DNA from: Prunella strophiata | Taxonomy: Eukaryota; Chordata; Aves; Passeriformes; Prunellidae | Assembly: GCA_036583965.1 (NCBI GenBank) | Contig: JAZBQD010000017.1 | Location: 23,222,385 to 23,286,384 of the forward strand | DNA length: 64,000 bases | Direction: 5' to 3' | Shown here: one piece after another, positions 23,248 to 36,076 of the stretch | Layout of the letters: every line of letters starts with the position of its first letter | Position numbering within the stretch: the first letter of the stretch is position 1 | Made by a program: the position numbers and the translations under genes | The notes under the pieces: generated by a model | What the model was told of the DNA's origin: nothing | The model's input: only the letters and a program-made list of their open reading frames with translations | Databases searched by the model: none

Positions 23248-26200
23248 GTGAGCTTATGTGTAAGCACTGAATAAGAGAAGTTTCCTATTTTGTGAGAGAT
23301 TGGAAAAATCCTGATGCAAAATGATTTAAAAAAAATATTTATGAAAGGGCTGGAATTATGCACATTTTCTAAATTTTAAATAACAATCTGTACAATGTGC
23401 TAAGTAAGCCTTTTGAGTAACATGGTTTATTGTGCCTTCCTGAATGTCGCTAGAATAACTTTAAAATTTGTCACATTAAAGAATATATTCTCAGACAAAC
23501 TGTTCTGGACCCTCTTATTGTCTTTTTACTTTTGAATTGTGACCCATTCTTTGTGCCCAGTATGATTCAGCCAAGCTTTAACCTACTGCAGTGAGTGAAA
23601 GTTTACATTTTTTGGAGAGGTAGTACCTACTAAGAAGAAGACCACAAAGTCATTCACACAGCCACATGCATAACTTGTGTGAACTCCAGAAATCAGTAAC
23701 TACCACAAAGTACAGAGGTCATATAGGCAATGATGAGTCAATGTTTAGGGTCAAAATCAAGTTCTCAGTGTCAGTAAAGGGCCAATGGAATTGAAGGGGT
23801 TTTATATGAAAGTGTCCATACCACTGTCTGCATGCCTAGGTAGCTCAGCCTGTGACTCCCATTAGTACCTGAAAGGAGTGTGACAGAACAATATCCCTCA
23901 TATACAAAACAGGAATACAGCCTTGTATTTTAGCACATTCACAGGAAGCCTGGAGCTATGTGCTCCTTGTGACTCAGGACTGGTGGTTTCCAGATGCTCT
24001 TTTGGTCAGTCATTCAAGCGAGGACTGCACAGTGCTGCTCCTCAAATTGCAAACCTCCTCACACTGCCCATTCAGCAGAACAAATACCCGTGCTCCCTGG
24101 GGTGAAGCCTGAGAATAAAAGGCAGCAGGACTTCCCTATTCTGCTCCCTACTGAGTCAGGAGCTTGGGCTTTGTTATGCCAAAAATTTATTGGCTTTCCA
24201 TTGCTGGAAGTACAAAATACTGAGTACAAGAAATAGGTTATCTCTCATAGTAAGAATGCTGCCTGTGCAGAGCAGGAAAAGCTCCTTTCAGCATCCTTGG
24301 CATGATGAAAACAAAGCTTTCTGTGTCTGTACCATCCCATTCTAGTTTCCACTCTGTCTCCAAGAGTCTACCAAGAACAGTGAATCTGCCTCTCTTCTAC
24401 CCTCATATGGATTTTATCTGGAGCAGGATTATCTTCAGGTGGGTAGTGAATGGTTGCCTGTAAAAAAGTATCTGTTTCCTAAAAAGTCACCATGCTTAGA
24501 AACTCATCCACATGGAGTAGTGGAGGTTAGGCTGGAGGGAGGAGAACTGGGGGAGAAGGGTGGCATGTGCAGCTCTGGGACCCCTCTGTGAGCTGGGCAC
24601 CTGCTGCAGTCCTGAACAGCTCCCAGGATTTCTGGAGCATGCCAGGGTCAGTGGTCTCAAGAAGAAAGTCCCTCAGAATATGGAATGAAGAGGGGAGCCT
24701 TGAAAACTCTGAAATTAGTAACTCCAGTCAAAAAATACATATTCTCATTTCAAATGTTCCATTTAAGTGCATCAATGCAAAACTTGGTCAAAGTAACACT
24801 AGGAATTTGTAAACTCATTGAGGCAGAAACCAGGCTTTGACAGTCTCCAGAAGAGCGAAACATCAGTTTTAAGTGGAACTCACAAGTACTATAGTTTAAA
24901 GCAAACAACAGAAATGCAGTTGGTGCACGGCCACTCCATACATCTTTAGCTGTTGGAAGCATGTGACTCCTGGCTTGGGAGTTTCAAATAACATGAAAGG
25001 TACACTGGAAAAGGGTATCCTTACTACTTACTATGTCTTGCTACATACTCTTACTGACACTGACATTGTCCTGGTCTCAGTCTGTGCTGCACACTTCCAG
25101 CTCTGTGCAAACTGCCATAATGACAAATAAGACATGAACTGGAGATCCTTGATGACATCACAGCCACCAGACTGGCCCTGCTCTGCCAGCTGGCAGTGGA
25201 AATGTCACACCTGACTCTCAGTGATGCAGAACACAGGACGTGTGGTGCAGGGCCACAGAACATGGAGGGAAAATAGGGGCCTCCATGACAAAAGGCAACC
25301 AATCTCCAAGAGCAAAACAAACCCTGTGCTGAGATTTTAAAACGATCATGTCACAGCTTGGAACCACTCTGTAAAAGCCATCACTGTGCAATGGCAGACT
25401 TGGTGGCTCACAGGTGTCAGAACTGTAAAAAGCCAGGAAACCATCAAATCAGCACAGCTGTGATCCATAAAGTTCCCCTTCCACCATGCAGCAAATCTGA
25501 AAGCAGGCTAACTCTGAACAGTCCTCCTCCTCTGGTCCATGAAGCACTTGACACATGGGTAGCTTGGTGCTGGGGACAACACCAAAGGTGCAAACCTGGT
25601 TATCAAATCCTCTTCGAACTCCACCACTGCCAGTGTGCTGCTGCCATTAAGGAAAACTGTGTTAAGGAGATGCCTTTTGTTGAATCACATGGAGTGAAAA
25701 GACTGGGTATAGAGCAGAAATGTTGAAAGGCTGTGTAATGTTCTGAGATTCTAGAGCAAAAATGTATTAAAAAGCAAGAAAACCAAAGCTGGCAAAACCA
25801 ATTGTATGGCATAATAATAATAATAGTAATAAATTATAAAATGCCTTTTGTCTTCAATATCATCCCATGGGTTTCATAGTTTCCTTTTGCAAACAACATT
25901 ATCTGGAGAACAGTCAAAATTTCCATTTAGTCCAAAAATTGTGGTGCTCTCCAGTCATCCATATGCTACAGGAATGTGGGGGCAAAAGAAATGACTTGTG
26001 CTTTTTTTAAAAAAAAGTTTAGACCATACCTGAAGACCTCACCTAAGATGAATGTTTTAAAAGCAAACATATTTCTCTTTCATTTTTGTTAAAACTGGAG
26101 TCATTGGTGATGCCATAAATCTCTCCTTCCAGCAGTAAAAGACTTGTTTTGCTCTATAGGCATGACTGATTTTAGATTTCATGTTAAGATTTGATCAATA

Positions 26201-29119
26201 CATTGTTTTGTATCTGAACATTTCAGTGAGAAGAGATAGGCTGCCTTTCAAAGGCTGAGGTAACTCTTGAAGCAGAAATGTACATGCCAAAGGACACACA
26301 TTCCTCCTTCTCATTTGGGTCTCTTCCTTTCAAAAGTACACTGACCTCCTTTATCTATATCTACTTCAAATTGCCAGTCAGTTTACTATGAAAGAGACTT
26401 CTAAGCTAGGTCTAATAAACGCCTCTGTCATACTGAATATCTCTTGTAATAAAAGTCCTCCAGTGTTGTTTACAGAAAATACCACCTTCTTGTGTCTTTG
26501 AGAGGTGTGCTCTGACAGAAGGCACTAGTACTGACTGACCTTGGTAGAAGGCATCATTTATCAGTGGGAGTGGGAGAGCCATAGCTATAAACATGTAAGC
26601 AAGACAGAACCGTAGCAGTGTTAAAAGGCTTGTGTCTGTGTTGAAAAAAACCAGAAGTCCAAGCCCAAACCCACCAAGAATTACACATCTCTGCTCTTTT
26701 GTTTAATCTTAGACTGTATAGCCCTTGCCTTGTGCTGCTAGTGAGCAAGAGGTTGCATGAAAGCTCCTGTGAGTCATGGCTACCGAAGTGCCTGTTTCTT
26801 GCTCACCTGCTTGCTTACCCTTCACTGCATCTTAGTCCTTTGCTGGTGGATCTGGAAACTCTTTCTGCAGTAGCATCTCTCCTGCCTCTGAGGCTCCACC
26901 CAAGGGGATCAGGACTGTATTGTGCCAGATATGAACAGATATTCATACTTTCTAAAGCTTTCACTCTAAATAAGCAGAGAACAGGAGACAGGGAAGACAT
27001 GTATTGTCCATTAAGGAATGAGGGATATAGTAATTTCCTCAAAGCTGTTCATGTAATTGCTGTCAGAGCTAGCAATTGAAAACTTGGGGAGCTCCCAGGT
27101 GTCAGAAAGAGGAAACTAGACTTGTCCAATATTTGCCCAGCTCTGATTACTGAAAATAAAAATATGCTCAAAAATAAACTCAAATATTTTTATGATTGAT
27201 ATGTATCAAAACATGCACCAATAAAACCCCTCCTTTCTCAAATGCAGATTCTGTGTACAGACACACACAAGTAAGAAGCCAGAGTTTAAGTGGGTGAAGT
27301 TTGGTTTACTCATCTGAAACTGTGCCTGTTTACATATGGCTGAATTAGAGGTATTATGTCTTCAACAACGTACTTTAATATTTTTGTACAAATGCATCTA
27401 CACCACAATCTCCAACGGCTGTCTATTACCCTGTTTTTTACTTGTTTAAACTTTTCACCTTCCTGCTGAGTTCCTAATGGAACACTTTCCTAATGCTCTG
27501 GTTCTGGGATGGTGTTTTTGGTATTTTTCTTTTTTTTTTAAGGTTTGTGATGATTGTCCAGCACTTCGAACAAAAGCTTTAATAATAAATATATAACACT
27601 AGATATAATAATAAATATATAACACAATTTTGCCCTTCCTCATTCTGAGGTTCCTCTTTTGATTTCAAGAACAGAATCAGCTGAGCAAGACACTACTCAG
27701 CACAAATAACATTGGCAGGAGGACCCACAAAGCAGAAACAGAACTCCTGTCCTTCAGCCAGAAGGCATTATAATTTCTGTGACGAAGAAGATCATGTTGC
27801 ACTTTTGTTCCTACAGTCACAGTAAGAGGAACAGTCAGTTCTCAGAAATACATGACTTTATTTTAAGGAGTGTTGCATGGTAGAGAGAGCTGAGCTAACA
27901 CTGCAGCTAGGCTCCTGCAAAGAAAAATCAGATCATGGAAAATGCAGAGTAGATGCAGTAATATAAGGCAGCACATGTACTGGAAAAGAAAGACAGTGCT
28001 GCAAGAAGCTCCTTCTTTACTGAGGAATGGATTGAGAGAAAGGAGAAAAGGCACAATGGAAGAATAATTGACATTATCCAGATGCAGCAGACATCAAGCT
28101 GTATGTGGAACAACTGGATATCAATCTAGTAAGCAAGAACTGGAGAAACAGGGAGATGTGGAGAACTTCTCAGGAAAGGAAAAAACACAATGAAAACTCT
28201 TGCAAAGCTCACTTGAAAACTCAAGGTGGGGGAGTGAGGTGCCTGAGGAAGCAGATGGAGCAGGCAAATGCAAAGCAAAAGAAGTAAGTGAAGAGCTAAT
28301 GACTGAAGCAGAAGTGAGTAAATGCAGAGCCTTCTCCCAAGTGACAATCTGCAAAAGTAGAAATGGGTGAATTAAAAACAAAGGTACAAAACCTCCTCAG
28401 ATTTGGGTAGAACAACACATTAAAAAAAAAAAAAAAAGACATGGGACTTCCAAACAGAGTTAGTTCCACCTTAATACAATTTCCAGTGAAATGTGGGAAC
28501 TTAGCCAAGATATCATTAATATTGCTCTAATAGAAATGTCAGCAATACAAGCTGCATTGAGAAGATGAAAAACAACAGACCAGCAGTCAAAAAAGTTGTA
28601 GCACTAGTGCTATGTGACATCCACAACTTAAAAGAAACTATGGCAGAGCTCAGCAGTGATGTCTGAGAAAAAAAAAGAGATCCCTCCAGCATACTGAAAA
28701 CACAAAATTATTGTCAAAATGCTCCCAACTGGGACTGCAAGAACCATGACGTCTGGAAACAAGTTGTGAACTGTATCTAAACTGAAAAGTTTTCTGCAAA
28801 TGCTGCACTCCATGAAGTAAAAGGAGCAATGGATGGAAAGTTTTGTGAACAGTTTGGATATAGGCTTAGCGCTGTACAGACTAGATACATCCACTTAGCC
28901 CACTTTAGATATATGCAGAACAAATCACTGGCTTTCAAAGCTTCCAAAATAGCTTGAAGAAATCTTTGTTATTGACTCTTTTGGTCCTAGAGAAGCTTGC
29001 CTGCTGTTATTCATAACAATAAGGAAGAGAAAGTCAAGTGCTGCTAAGAAAGAATAAACAGTGATTTAACATAAACACCCCTTAAAACTGTGTCTGCTTT
29101 TCCTTTTCATTGATATCAG
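23248..29119. other. Noncoding sequence, no gene recognised
   Basis: AT-rich anonymous DNA. Contains a small imperfect ATA repeat (25811-25832), a T7A8 palindromic run near 26001-26017, the 27.6-kb duplication listed separately and (A)16 at 28422-28437. No CR1 detected. Confidence 0.45.
27580..27625 (+). repeat. 26-bp tandem duplication, AT-rich
   Basis: The 20-mer TAATAATAAATATATAACAC occurs at 27580-27599 and again at 27606-27625, a 26-bp period. It looks like a small recent slippage or duplication event in AT-rich DNA. Confidence 0.9.
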
Positions 29120-29219
29120 GATTTGTCATGGATGGACAATGTCAGTGTGCACTGACAATACCAATCCTGTGTGAGAATGGAAACTGCCTCTACACTTTTG
29201 AAAGCACAAATTTCCCCAG
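29120..29219 (+). other. Weak candidate exon with EGF-like cysteine spacing
   Basis: A good acceptor tract (TTTTCCTTTTCATTGATATCAG) at 29119 leads into 100 nt that end CCCAG|GTACAA. One frame is open for 32 codons and contains DGQCQCALTIPILCENGNCL, whose CENGNC recalls the C-x-NG-x-C pattern of EGF-like domains. The phases (two bases in, two bases out) differ from the symmetric phase-1 exons usual for EGF repeats, and the domain would be incomplete. Chance is quite possible. Confidence 0.13.
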
Positions 29220-29286
29220 GTACAATTCATTGCCACATTGAGTCACAGTGCACAACTTCTCAGGAGTGGTCATAAAAAAATGGCTA

Positions 29287-29790
29287 AATCATAGAATCGT
29301 TACGGTGGGAAAAGACCTCTAAAGTCATCCATCTGTAATAGTAGAACCACCATCATGTTCACCACTAAACCATGCCCTCAAGCACCATTACCACACAGTT
29401 TTTAAACATTTCCAGGGATGTTGACTTCACCATTTTCCTGGGCAACCTGTTCTGATGCCTTGCAACTCATTCAGTGAAGAAGTTTTTCCTAACATCCATT
29501 CTAAATGTGCAACTTGAAGACATTTTCTCTTGCACTGTCACTAGTTACCTGGGAGAAGAGACCAACCCTCACCTGGCAACATGTTCCACTCAGGTGGTTG
29601 TATGGGGTGATAAGGTCTCCTTCAAGCATCTTTTTCTCCAAATTAAACAGCCCCAGCTTCTTCAGCTGCTTCTCATCAGACCTGTGCTCCAGACCCTTTC
29701 TCATCTCTATTGCTCTTCTCTGGACACACTCCATCATCTCAGTGGTTTTCCAGTTGTGAGGGGCCCAAAATTGGTGACAGCCTGCCATGG
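29287..29790 (-). mobile_element. CR1 LINE 3' fragment
   Basis: A minus-strand CR1 copy whose 3' terminus lies at the left (AATCATAGAATCGTTACGGT, the complement of a CR1 tail). The minus frame at 29501-29788 keeps VQRRAIEMRKGLEHRS and KKLGLFNLEKKMLEGDLI, clear relatives of the CR1 ORF2 C-terminal blocks VQRRATKMI and ELGLFSLEKRRLRGDLI. It is 5'-truncated and decayed, with no catalytic motifs. It lies 67 bp to the right of the exon-like segment at 29120-29219, so any transcript crossing both would read it antisense. Confidence 0.92.
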
Positions 29791-32080
29791 CTGTGACCTG
29801 ATCATACCTTTTTCATGTGCTCAGCATCAGTAGTTTATTGAAGGGGTGGACCATCATGCATCCTCAAATTGCCTGGGCTACACATGTGCAGAGCTAAATT
29901 CCTGAATGCTTTCAAGGGCCTCTGGGAGAAGTTAAAGGGCAGACAACCATCAGAATCACACATGCAGGCTACTTCTTAAGATCCTCTTCTTATCTATGCA
30001 CCTGATAGCAGGCTGAATATATTCATCTTGTAGCAGCAGCACACATCAAGTTGTTATCACAGTGGGGAGTACTATAACCCCTCCTTATTCACACAGACTC
30101 ATTTTCTGGTTATAAAATAGTATCAGATCCAAGTAAGACTTAAATTGCAGCTATTGTTAGTTGACTGTGTTGTCTGCATTCCTCTGCCAGAATCAATGGA
30201 AGTGTGCTTATTCTCCTGGAGGATACTGTCATAAATACACTTCCTGATTTCTTTGCCACAAGTCACTGACAGGTGAGCATCCATGACTTCATGATGGCTC
30301 TTAAGGCTCTCCTCCATGGACTTTTAGCCAGCTAGGCTACAGAGCACTCTTGTCATGGATGCAGTTCTTTTGCATCCATCCCACTCCTTTTCCCAACCAT
30401 TTTGCAATGTGGCATTTCTGAGCAGTTTTTTTGTAAATTTACAGAACAGGTGAATGTGTACAGGATGTGATGGTCAGCTTCTCATATGCATTTTGTGATC
30501 ACTTCAGTGCACCAGGTCAGCTAACTCCTTATTAACACACTGGTATTTGTAACGAGGTCCATAGTTTTGGAGAAAGGTTATCTCAGCCCTTCCGCCGGTG
30601 CTGCTTAACACTGGAGGTATAAGTCAGTAGCAGGTTGAAATTCTTGCAGAGTTTGCAGGGTTGACTCAAGGAAGTGAGAATTCAGTCTCCTCCGATATGG
30701 ACAGGAAACATTTACAGATGCTCCCAGCAGAGTCTTCAAAGGGTGAGGCAGGAAAACATGTGGTGAACATGTGGACTTCTGTGGGAGGTGGTTCTGCTTG
30801 ATGGATATTTTCCCTCTGTCAGCTTGTAATGCAGACAGCAGACCCTGAGGGAAAAATGGGGTCACACCTAGGACTGAAAGCTCTGCTTGTGCTGAAGCAA
30901 CAGGCTGAGCTGCCATTGCAAGCATTTGTATTTCCAACACTTAAACACTGCCAAACCACTGACTGGCTTTAGTGGGACAAACACATTATTGCAAGGAAAG
31001 GTGAGCACATTCTGTAATAGACGTTTCCTCAGCCTTGAGTCTTTTCATTTTGTGGAAGCTTGTCAGCAGAGGGAGAAAGAAAGGCAACTCCTCCTGCTTT
31101 GCTTCACTGCTTCACCAACTAATTATCACTTATATGTTGCACTTGTATAACTGACTATCCCAAAATTAATTAAATCCTTCCAATCCTTAGAACTCCAAAC
31201 AGTTGGGTTGCTGTATTTTACCATTGTATTTAATCAGTCAGTAGTGGAAGGAAACTCTTGTTTAGAACAGAAAATAGTCTGAATTTTTCAGCCTCTGCTT
31301 GTATCATCCAGAACCCAGATTCTTAAAGAAAATCTCCTTATGGTTTGAAAACAGAAGTCATGTAAAGAAGCCTTCTGCTTGTTCTTCATTCAAATAACAC
31401 CACAAGAGCCACCTCTTTGTCACTCATGACCCTGCACTGAACATAATGTGTACACAGGGTAATTTTATGTTTCTGGCTCATCCCATGAAGAAACAAACCA
31501 TTCCTTCCTTTCTGCCTCGATCTTCAGCCCAAAGAGCAAAGCTCTGCCTATTGCATGCATGCAGAACTGTTTCTGATGTACTGTCATGACCTCAGCAGCT
31601 TCTGCACCACAGATTTGCAAGGAAACTTTGAGCCACCAGTGAGTTGAAAGAGGATTCCAAGACACTAGGAAAATGTGAAAACTGCTCATGTGCCTTAGCA
31701 ATACTTTCTTTAGTTGATCAAAAACTGGGAAGGTTAGGAAGAGGCTGCCAGTTGTTAGCACAAAGAAGTTTTTCACTCAGTGGAGTGCTGTATGTCCTCT
31801 GTGACATATGTCATTTTCCTCCAGCAAAGAAGCCATCATTTTTTTTTTTTTTTTCATCAGAAAAGATGGTTTCTTAACTAAGATGGTTAGTATTATAGTT
31901 AGTATCTTAAAAGCATCAGCCAAAATTTTCTCAGTATTCTCAGAACCGACAAGATGAAAACAAGCCCAAACTCTTTTGTGCACAAAGAAATTAGAAGTCT
32001 GTTTCACTGGATATTGTTTATCTCAATGATACAGCCACTTTGGTATTAATTTGATTGATTTAATGAACTAAGTAACAAAA
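29791..32080. other. Noncoding sequence, no feature recognised
   Basis: AT-rich DNA with (T)16 at 31839-31854. Short minus-strand frames at 30123-30317 and 30605-30940 have some codon-like look but lack splice signals or recognisable domains. Confidence 0.45.
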
Positions 32081-32210
32081 TCACAATGTCACAGAATATG
32101 TTGGAATATATTCCAATATGAGTTGGAAGGGACCCACAAGGATCATCAGGTCCAGCACTTGGACCTGCACAACACCACCCCTAAGAATAACAGCATGTTC
32201 CTCAGAGCAC
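32081..32210 (-). mobile_element. CR1 LINE extreme 3' end
   Basis: About 130 bp match the complement of a CR1 3' terminus: TCACAATGTCACAGAATATG, then GAGTTGGAAGGGACCCACAA, GGATCATCAGGTCCAGCACT and a C-rich stretch around CACAACACCACCCC. This belongs to the subfamily whose tail repeats ATTCTGTG. It carries an extra palindromic stretch at 32101-32116 not present in the usual terminus. Confidence 0.88.
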
Positions 32211-33395
32211 CTATTGTGCAGCAAAGTAGAAAAAATAATTGAAGGTAGGTCCTTCTCTGTTACCCTGGGTGGCTCATGAGTGCTGGATAGAATGAAAGCC
32301 AATGAAAAATAATAATTTTGTCACTAAAGCATCCTGACATGAGTCTAAGTTCAAACCACAAACACAGCAGGGAGGAATTGAGATGACATTCTTTCATGTT
32401 CCAGAGTAAAGTCACATTCCAAGCAAGGAAAGGATGGGATAATCTCTGGATTAGAGATTCCTCAGGAAAGGATGTGATGGTGTTTAAGAACTGTGATATT
32501 CCAATATTTTGCATCTGGTTAACAATATTTTTGATGTACTGGGAAAATAAGTCATGCATCCAAGTGCAACACAGGACAAAGACTCTTACCACAGGAAAGG
32601 GTCATGGGTAAGAGTCAGCTCTATGCATTCAGCATGAATTATGAGCAGGTCAGAGGTAACAAGTGTAACAAATCACAGTTCCACAAATACTTTTCATGCC
32701 ATTTAATGTCCTGCTGCTTCATCATTCCATGAGGACATGGAGCAATTGCAAACATGTGAATGCAGCAAGTTTCCATCTGTGTTCTGCAGTGATTTGTATA
32801 TGGTCTGGAGTAATCTGCAGCCTCAATACATTTGAGATGTGTTTGGAAAAGCAGTTAAATGTCCAGATGCCTAACAAAATCTCTTAGTCTGTGCAATTGG
32901 TATAGGACAATACAAATCCTTCCTTATTGGGCTTTTCTATAAGACTAATTTGTCTGGAAGCACAAATTGCTCCTGTCTAATGGAAGCAATTCCTCACTCT
33001 ATCTTCATATATCTTCTCCCCATCTTGAAGATGCTCAAAAGATAAAGAAAACTGTAGGAGAATTCCAGAATTTCAGTATGGGAAGTTTCTGAGTAAATTT
33101 AGTTTCTTCTTCCTGTTAGAAGTCCAAATCTCTCTTGCTCCCTGTGTCCTCTTCATCCAATATTAATTTAAAGTCTTGCCCAGTCTGAGGTACCTTAGAA
33201 TTGCAGCCCATATCCAGGAAATGCTTTGGAGAAAGAATGCTGTGAAAACTATTAGTGTGGAAATAACAACTTCACCAATACTCACAATCCACAATTGAGC
33301 AGCTTCATGACTAATATATTCTAGACTATATCTATGCTTCCCATTTAGCCCTAAAAGCTCATAGCCAGAGTTCCAGTCATATGGAATGCTTTTGT

Positions 33396-33440
33396 AAAAA
33401 AAAAAAAAAAAAAACAAAAAACAAAAAACAAACAAAAAAA
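33396..33440 (+). repeat. A-rich tract with CAAAA units
   Basis: A run of 19 adenines continues as CAAAAAACAAAAAACAAACAAAAAAA. It resembles a decayed long poly-A, but no retroposed body is recognisable to its left. Confidence 0.9.
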
Positions 33441-34011
33441 GTGTTTGTTTTTAGAAAATAAAAATATGTTCCATCCAAATTATCTTCCCTGTGTGTATGG
33501 CACAAAACAAACCTTTTCAACAGAAATAGCTTCTACAGCAACAAACCCCTTTTGGAGTTGTCTGGAGTCAAGTGGATACTAGATGCAAACTGTAAGGGTG
33601 GCTCCACATAAAATTGGATATACAGCACTTCCATTCTAACCCCTAGGTGGAAGTTTTCCCTCAGTATCAGAAAAAAATTATGCTGAAGATGTAATCCACA
33701 TTTCTCAAGTTAAGAGGGGAGTAAACAACACCAACAAAAAAAAAAAAAGTGTTTTGCTTAGTAAGGGCATTAATTATATAATAAGGATCAGCTTCAGTTG
33801 ATAAAGAGTTAAAATTTTTGCTTTTGCTATGAGAGAAAAAAATGGGCTTCAGGAATAAGAAAAACCTGTGCTTTTAACCTGCTGTGTCACATGGCAAAGA
33901 ACGTAATTGCCTGCAGAGTAATTGAGAGTATGTAAATCCTGGTGCAACAGAGCTTCCATGTCTTAGCTGAATATAAATGTAAGGTAACCTTTTGAAGTTA
34001 CAGATTGGCAG

Positions 34012-34037
34012 AGAGCAAACTAAGAGCAGTTTGCTCT
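34012..34037. other. Perfect 10-bp stem hairpin
   Basis: AGAGCAAACT (34012-34021) and its exact reverse complement AGTTTGCTCT (34028-34037) flank a 6-nt loop. It may form a stem-loop in RNA or a cruciform in DNA. Function unknown. The arms are short for a microRNA precursor unless extended by mismatched pairing. Confidence 0.7.
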
Positions 34038-34961
34038 GCAATTGCATGCAGACATATCACAGCCATCTTAATCATATTTGCTTTGGAGTTGGAAGAGAGC
34101 TACAGGAAACATGAAGCAAACACTAGATCCAGCCCTTTGGTGAATTTTGCCATTTTTTTGATTATGAAGCTGTGTAGCTTTTTCTTCTACTGAGGACATA
34201 GTTAACCAATAGCGAGTTTTGTCCTTATTGAGGTAGACATTGCCATCCATCTGACTGCAGTACTGCTTTGAGATCTAGAGAGGTGGTGTGGGGAGTTCTT
34301 TATGGGGAGTACATAGTGTGTCCATTTGGTGCTCCACAGTAATCCATGGGAATAATCCATGTGTCCCAGATATGTTTTAAAAAGAAGGTTTTGTCACCTT
34401 GTGAGTTTTTACTTTCCTAGATTTCTCATAGCAAACAGCTCATTCTCAGACATAAATTCACCATCCTGGAAACTGCCACAGCTTAACTTTTGTGGCTTTC
34501 TTAGAACTTCTTCATTTTATATAAATCAAATGGAAACACAAATTTAAATATATAATACTAAGAAAAAATTTACTCTGAATATGCTTTGAGGACTAGTCAA
34601 CAAAAGGAGTCTGGTATAGTTTTCTCTAGAGAAAACTTATATATCTCATGCCAAACTTTTAACCTATGGTTCTGGCTTCCCCTGATATCTTTACTATTGT
34701 AATTCTGATTGTTCTTTAATGTACCTGGACTAACAGTAGACATAGACTCAAATGTAACACAGTGATGCCTAATGAAATTTGTATTTCTGTCTTTTGCAAG
34801 CAGAAATCTCCTGTCATGGATTTACTGCTTGCTCCTTATTACTGCTATCATTCTTTAAATATTACTCTAGTAAATTAAAAAATAAATCTTAAGCTAAATA
34901 TTACATGAATTGAAGTGGTATCCTGTAGAATGAAGTTTCTACCTCTTCTACTTGAAGGATT

Positions 34962-35447
34962 GTCTTCAGGGTAATCCAAGACTTGAGTACAGACTGGGAC
35001 AAGAATTCACTGAGAGCAGCCCTGTGAAGAAGCATTTGGGGATTCTTGTGGATGAGAGGCTGGACACCACCCAGCCATGAGCACTCCCAGCCCAGAGAGC
35101 CAGACGTGTCCTGGGCTGCATCCAAAGCAGCGTGGGCAGCAGGGAGGGAGGGGATTCTGCCCCTCTGCTCTGAGAGGGGAGAGCCCACCTGGAACCCTGC
35201 ATCCAGCTCTGGGGTCCCAGCACAGGAAGGACATGGAGCTGTTGGAGTGAGTCCAGAGGAGGTCACCAAGGTGAGTAGAGAGATGGGGACCTCTGCTATG
35301 AGGAGAGGCTCAGAGGGTCAGTGATGTTCAGTGTGGAGATGAGAAGGCTTGAGGAAGACCTTACAGCACCTTCCAGTACTTAAAGGGGGCTATAAAACAC
35401 AGGGAGAGCAGAATTTACAAGGGCAGAGAGTGTTAGGACAGGGCAGA
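34962..35447 (+). mobile_element. CR1 LINE fragment lacking its 3' end
   Basis: A plus-strand CR1 copy that begins near GGTAATCCAAGACTTGAGTA (the complement region read in CR1 as GGGCAATCCCAAGCACAAATAC). It runs through GAGAGCAGCCCTGTGAAGAA, CCTGGGCTGCATCCAAAGCA and CTTCCAGTACTTAAAGGGGG, and stops near AGAGTGTTAGGACAGGGCAG. The downstream 3' part (the HWNRLPREAVD block, 3' UTR and ATTCTATG tail) is missing. CR1 copies normally lose the 5' end and keep the 3' end, so a later deletion or rearrangement removed it. Its central block closely matches the copies at 163-1050 and 57802-58498. Confidence 0.9.
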
Positions 35448-35905
35448 ATACAATGAATATATGAATGAACATCCCCTTGCTTCAGCTTCACTGAATATAA
35501 CCTTTATCTTAACCTTTGCCTGATTGATGAACAGAAGACTGAGAAGTTTCTCAGAGATTCTAGAGAAGAAATCTGCTGCCCTAAATTTTTTGAGGAGAGG
35601 CGTGCGAACATATCTGCTTTTGTCAGGGATGTTCCAGAGCACCTCCCTATGCACTATAGAGCCATCTGACAGACTTGTCATTTGTCAATTTGCCCCAATC
35701 CCTTTTCAAAACTTTCTTGTTGTTTTTATTTGAGTAACCTTTCAATTTTTTAAATGCCATGTTGTCCTTTTGAAAGATTTTTAACTCTTACAGACTGTGA
35801 ATGATGAAGGGTTTATTTTGCTTTGTTTTCTTTTGGAGCAGTGGTACAGAGCTTACTTTGGCTTCTAAATCCCTATTTTTTAAAAGGTCTCTGTCTGATT
35901 GTAAG
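35448..35905. other. Unassigned sequence after the truncated CR1
   Basis: No CR1 3' end, LTR or coding sequence is recognisable. This is the region expected to contain the junction of whatever deletion removed the CR1 tail. Confidence 0.4.
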
Positions 35906-36076
35906 CTTCTTTTCTCCCTTCCCCCCTCCTTCCCCCCCCTTTTTTTCCTTTTTCTTAGCTTCTACTATTCTATTCTCTTAATCTTCTCTTCTATTACTCT
36001 CTCTTCTCTTCTCTCTCTTTATTTCTCTTCTCTTCTCTTCTCTTCTCTTCTACTTCTCTTCTATTCTCTTCTCCTT
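35906..36076 (+). repeat. Polypyrimidine tract, TTCTC-type
   Basis: About 170 bp of almost pure C/T on the plus strand: a C-rich start (CCCTTCCCCCCTCCTTCC) passes into imperfect then regular TTCTC pentamers (about 36030-36050). Few purines interrupt it. Such tracts can adopt triplex (H-DNA) structures. Confidence 0.93.

Larger units (their letters stand above)
32211..34961. other. Noncoding sequence, no gene recognised
   Basis: AT-rich DNA with an A/CAAAA-rich simple tract at 33396-33440, an A-run near 33740 and a hairpin at 34012-34037 listed separately. Nothing else recognised. Confidence 0.45.
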
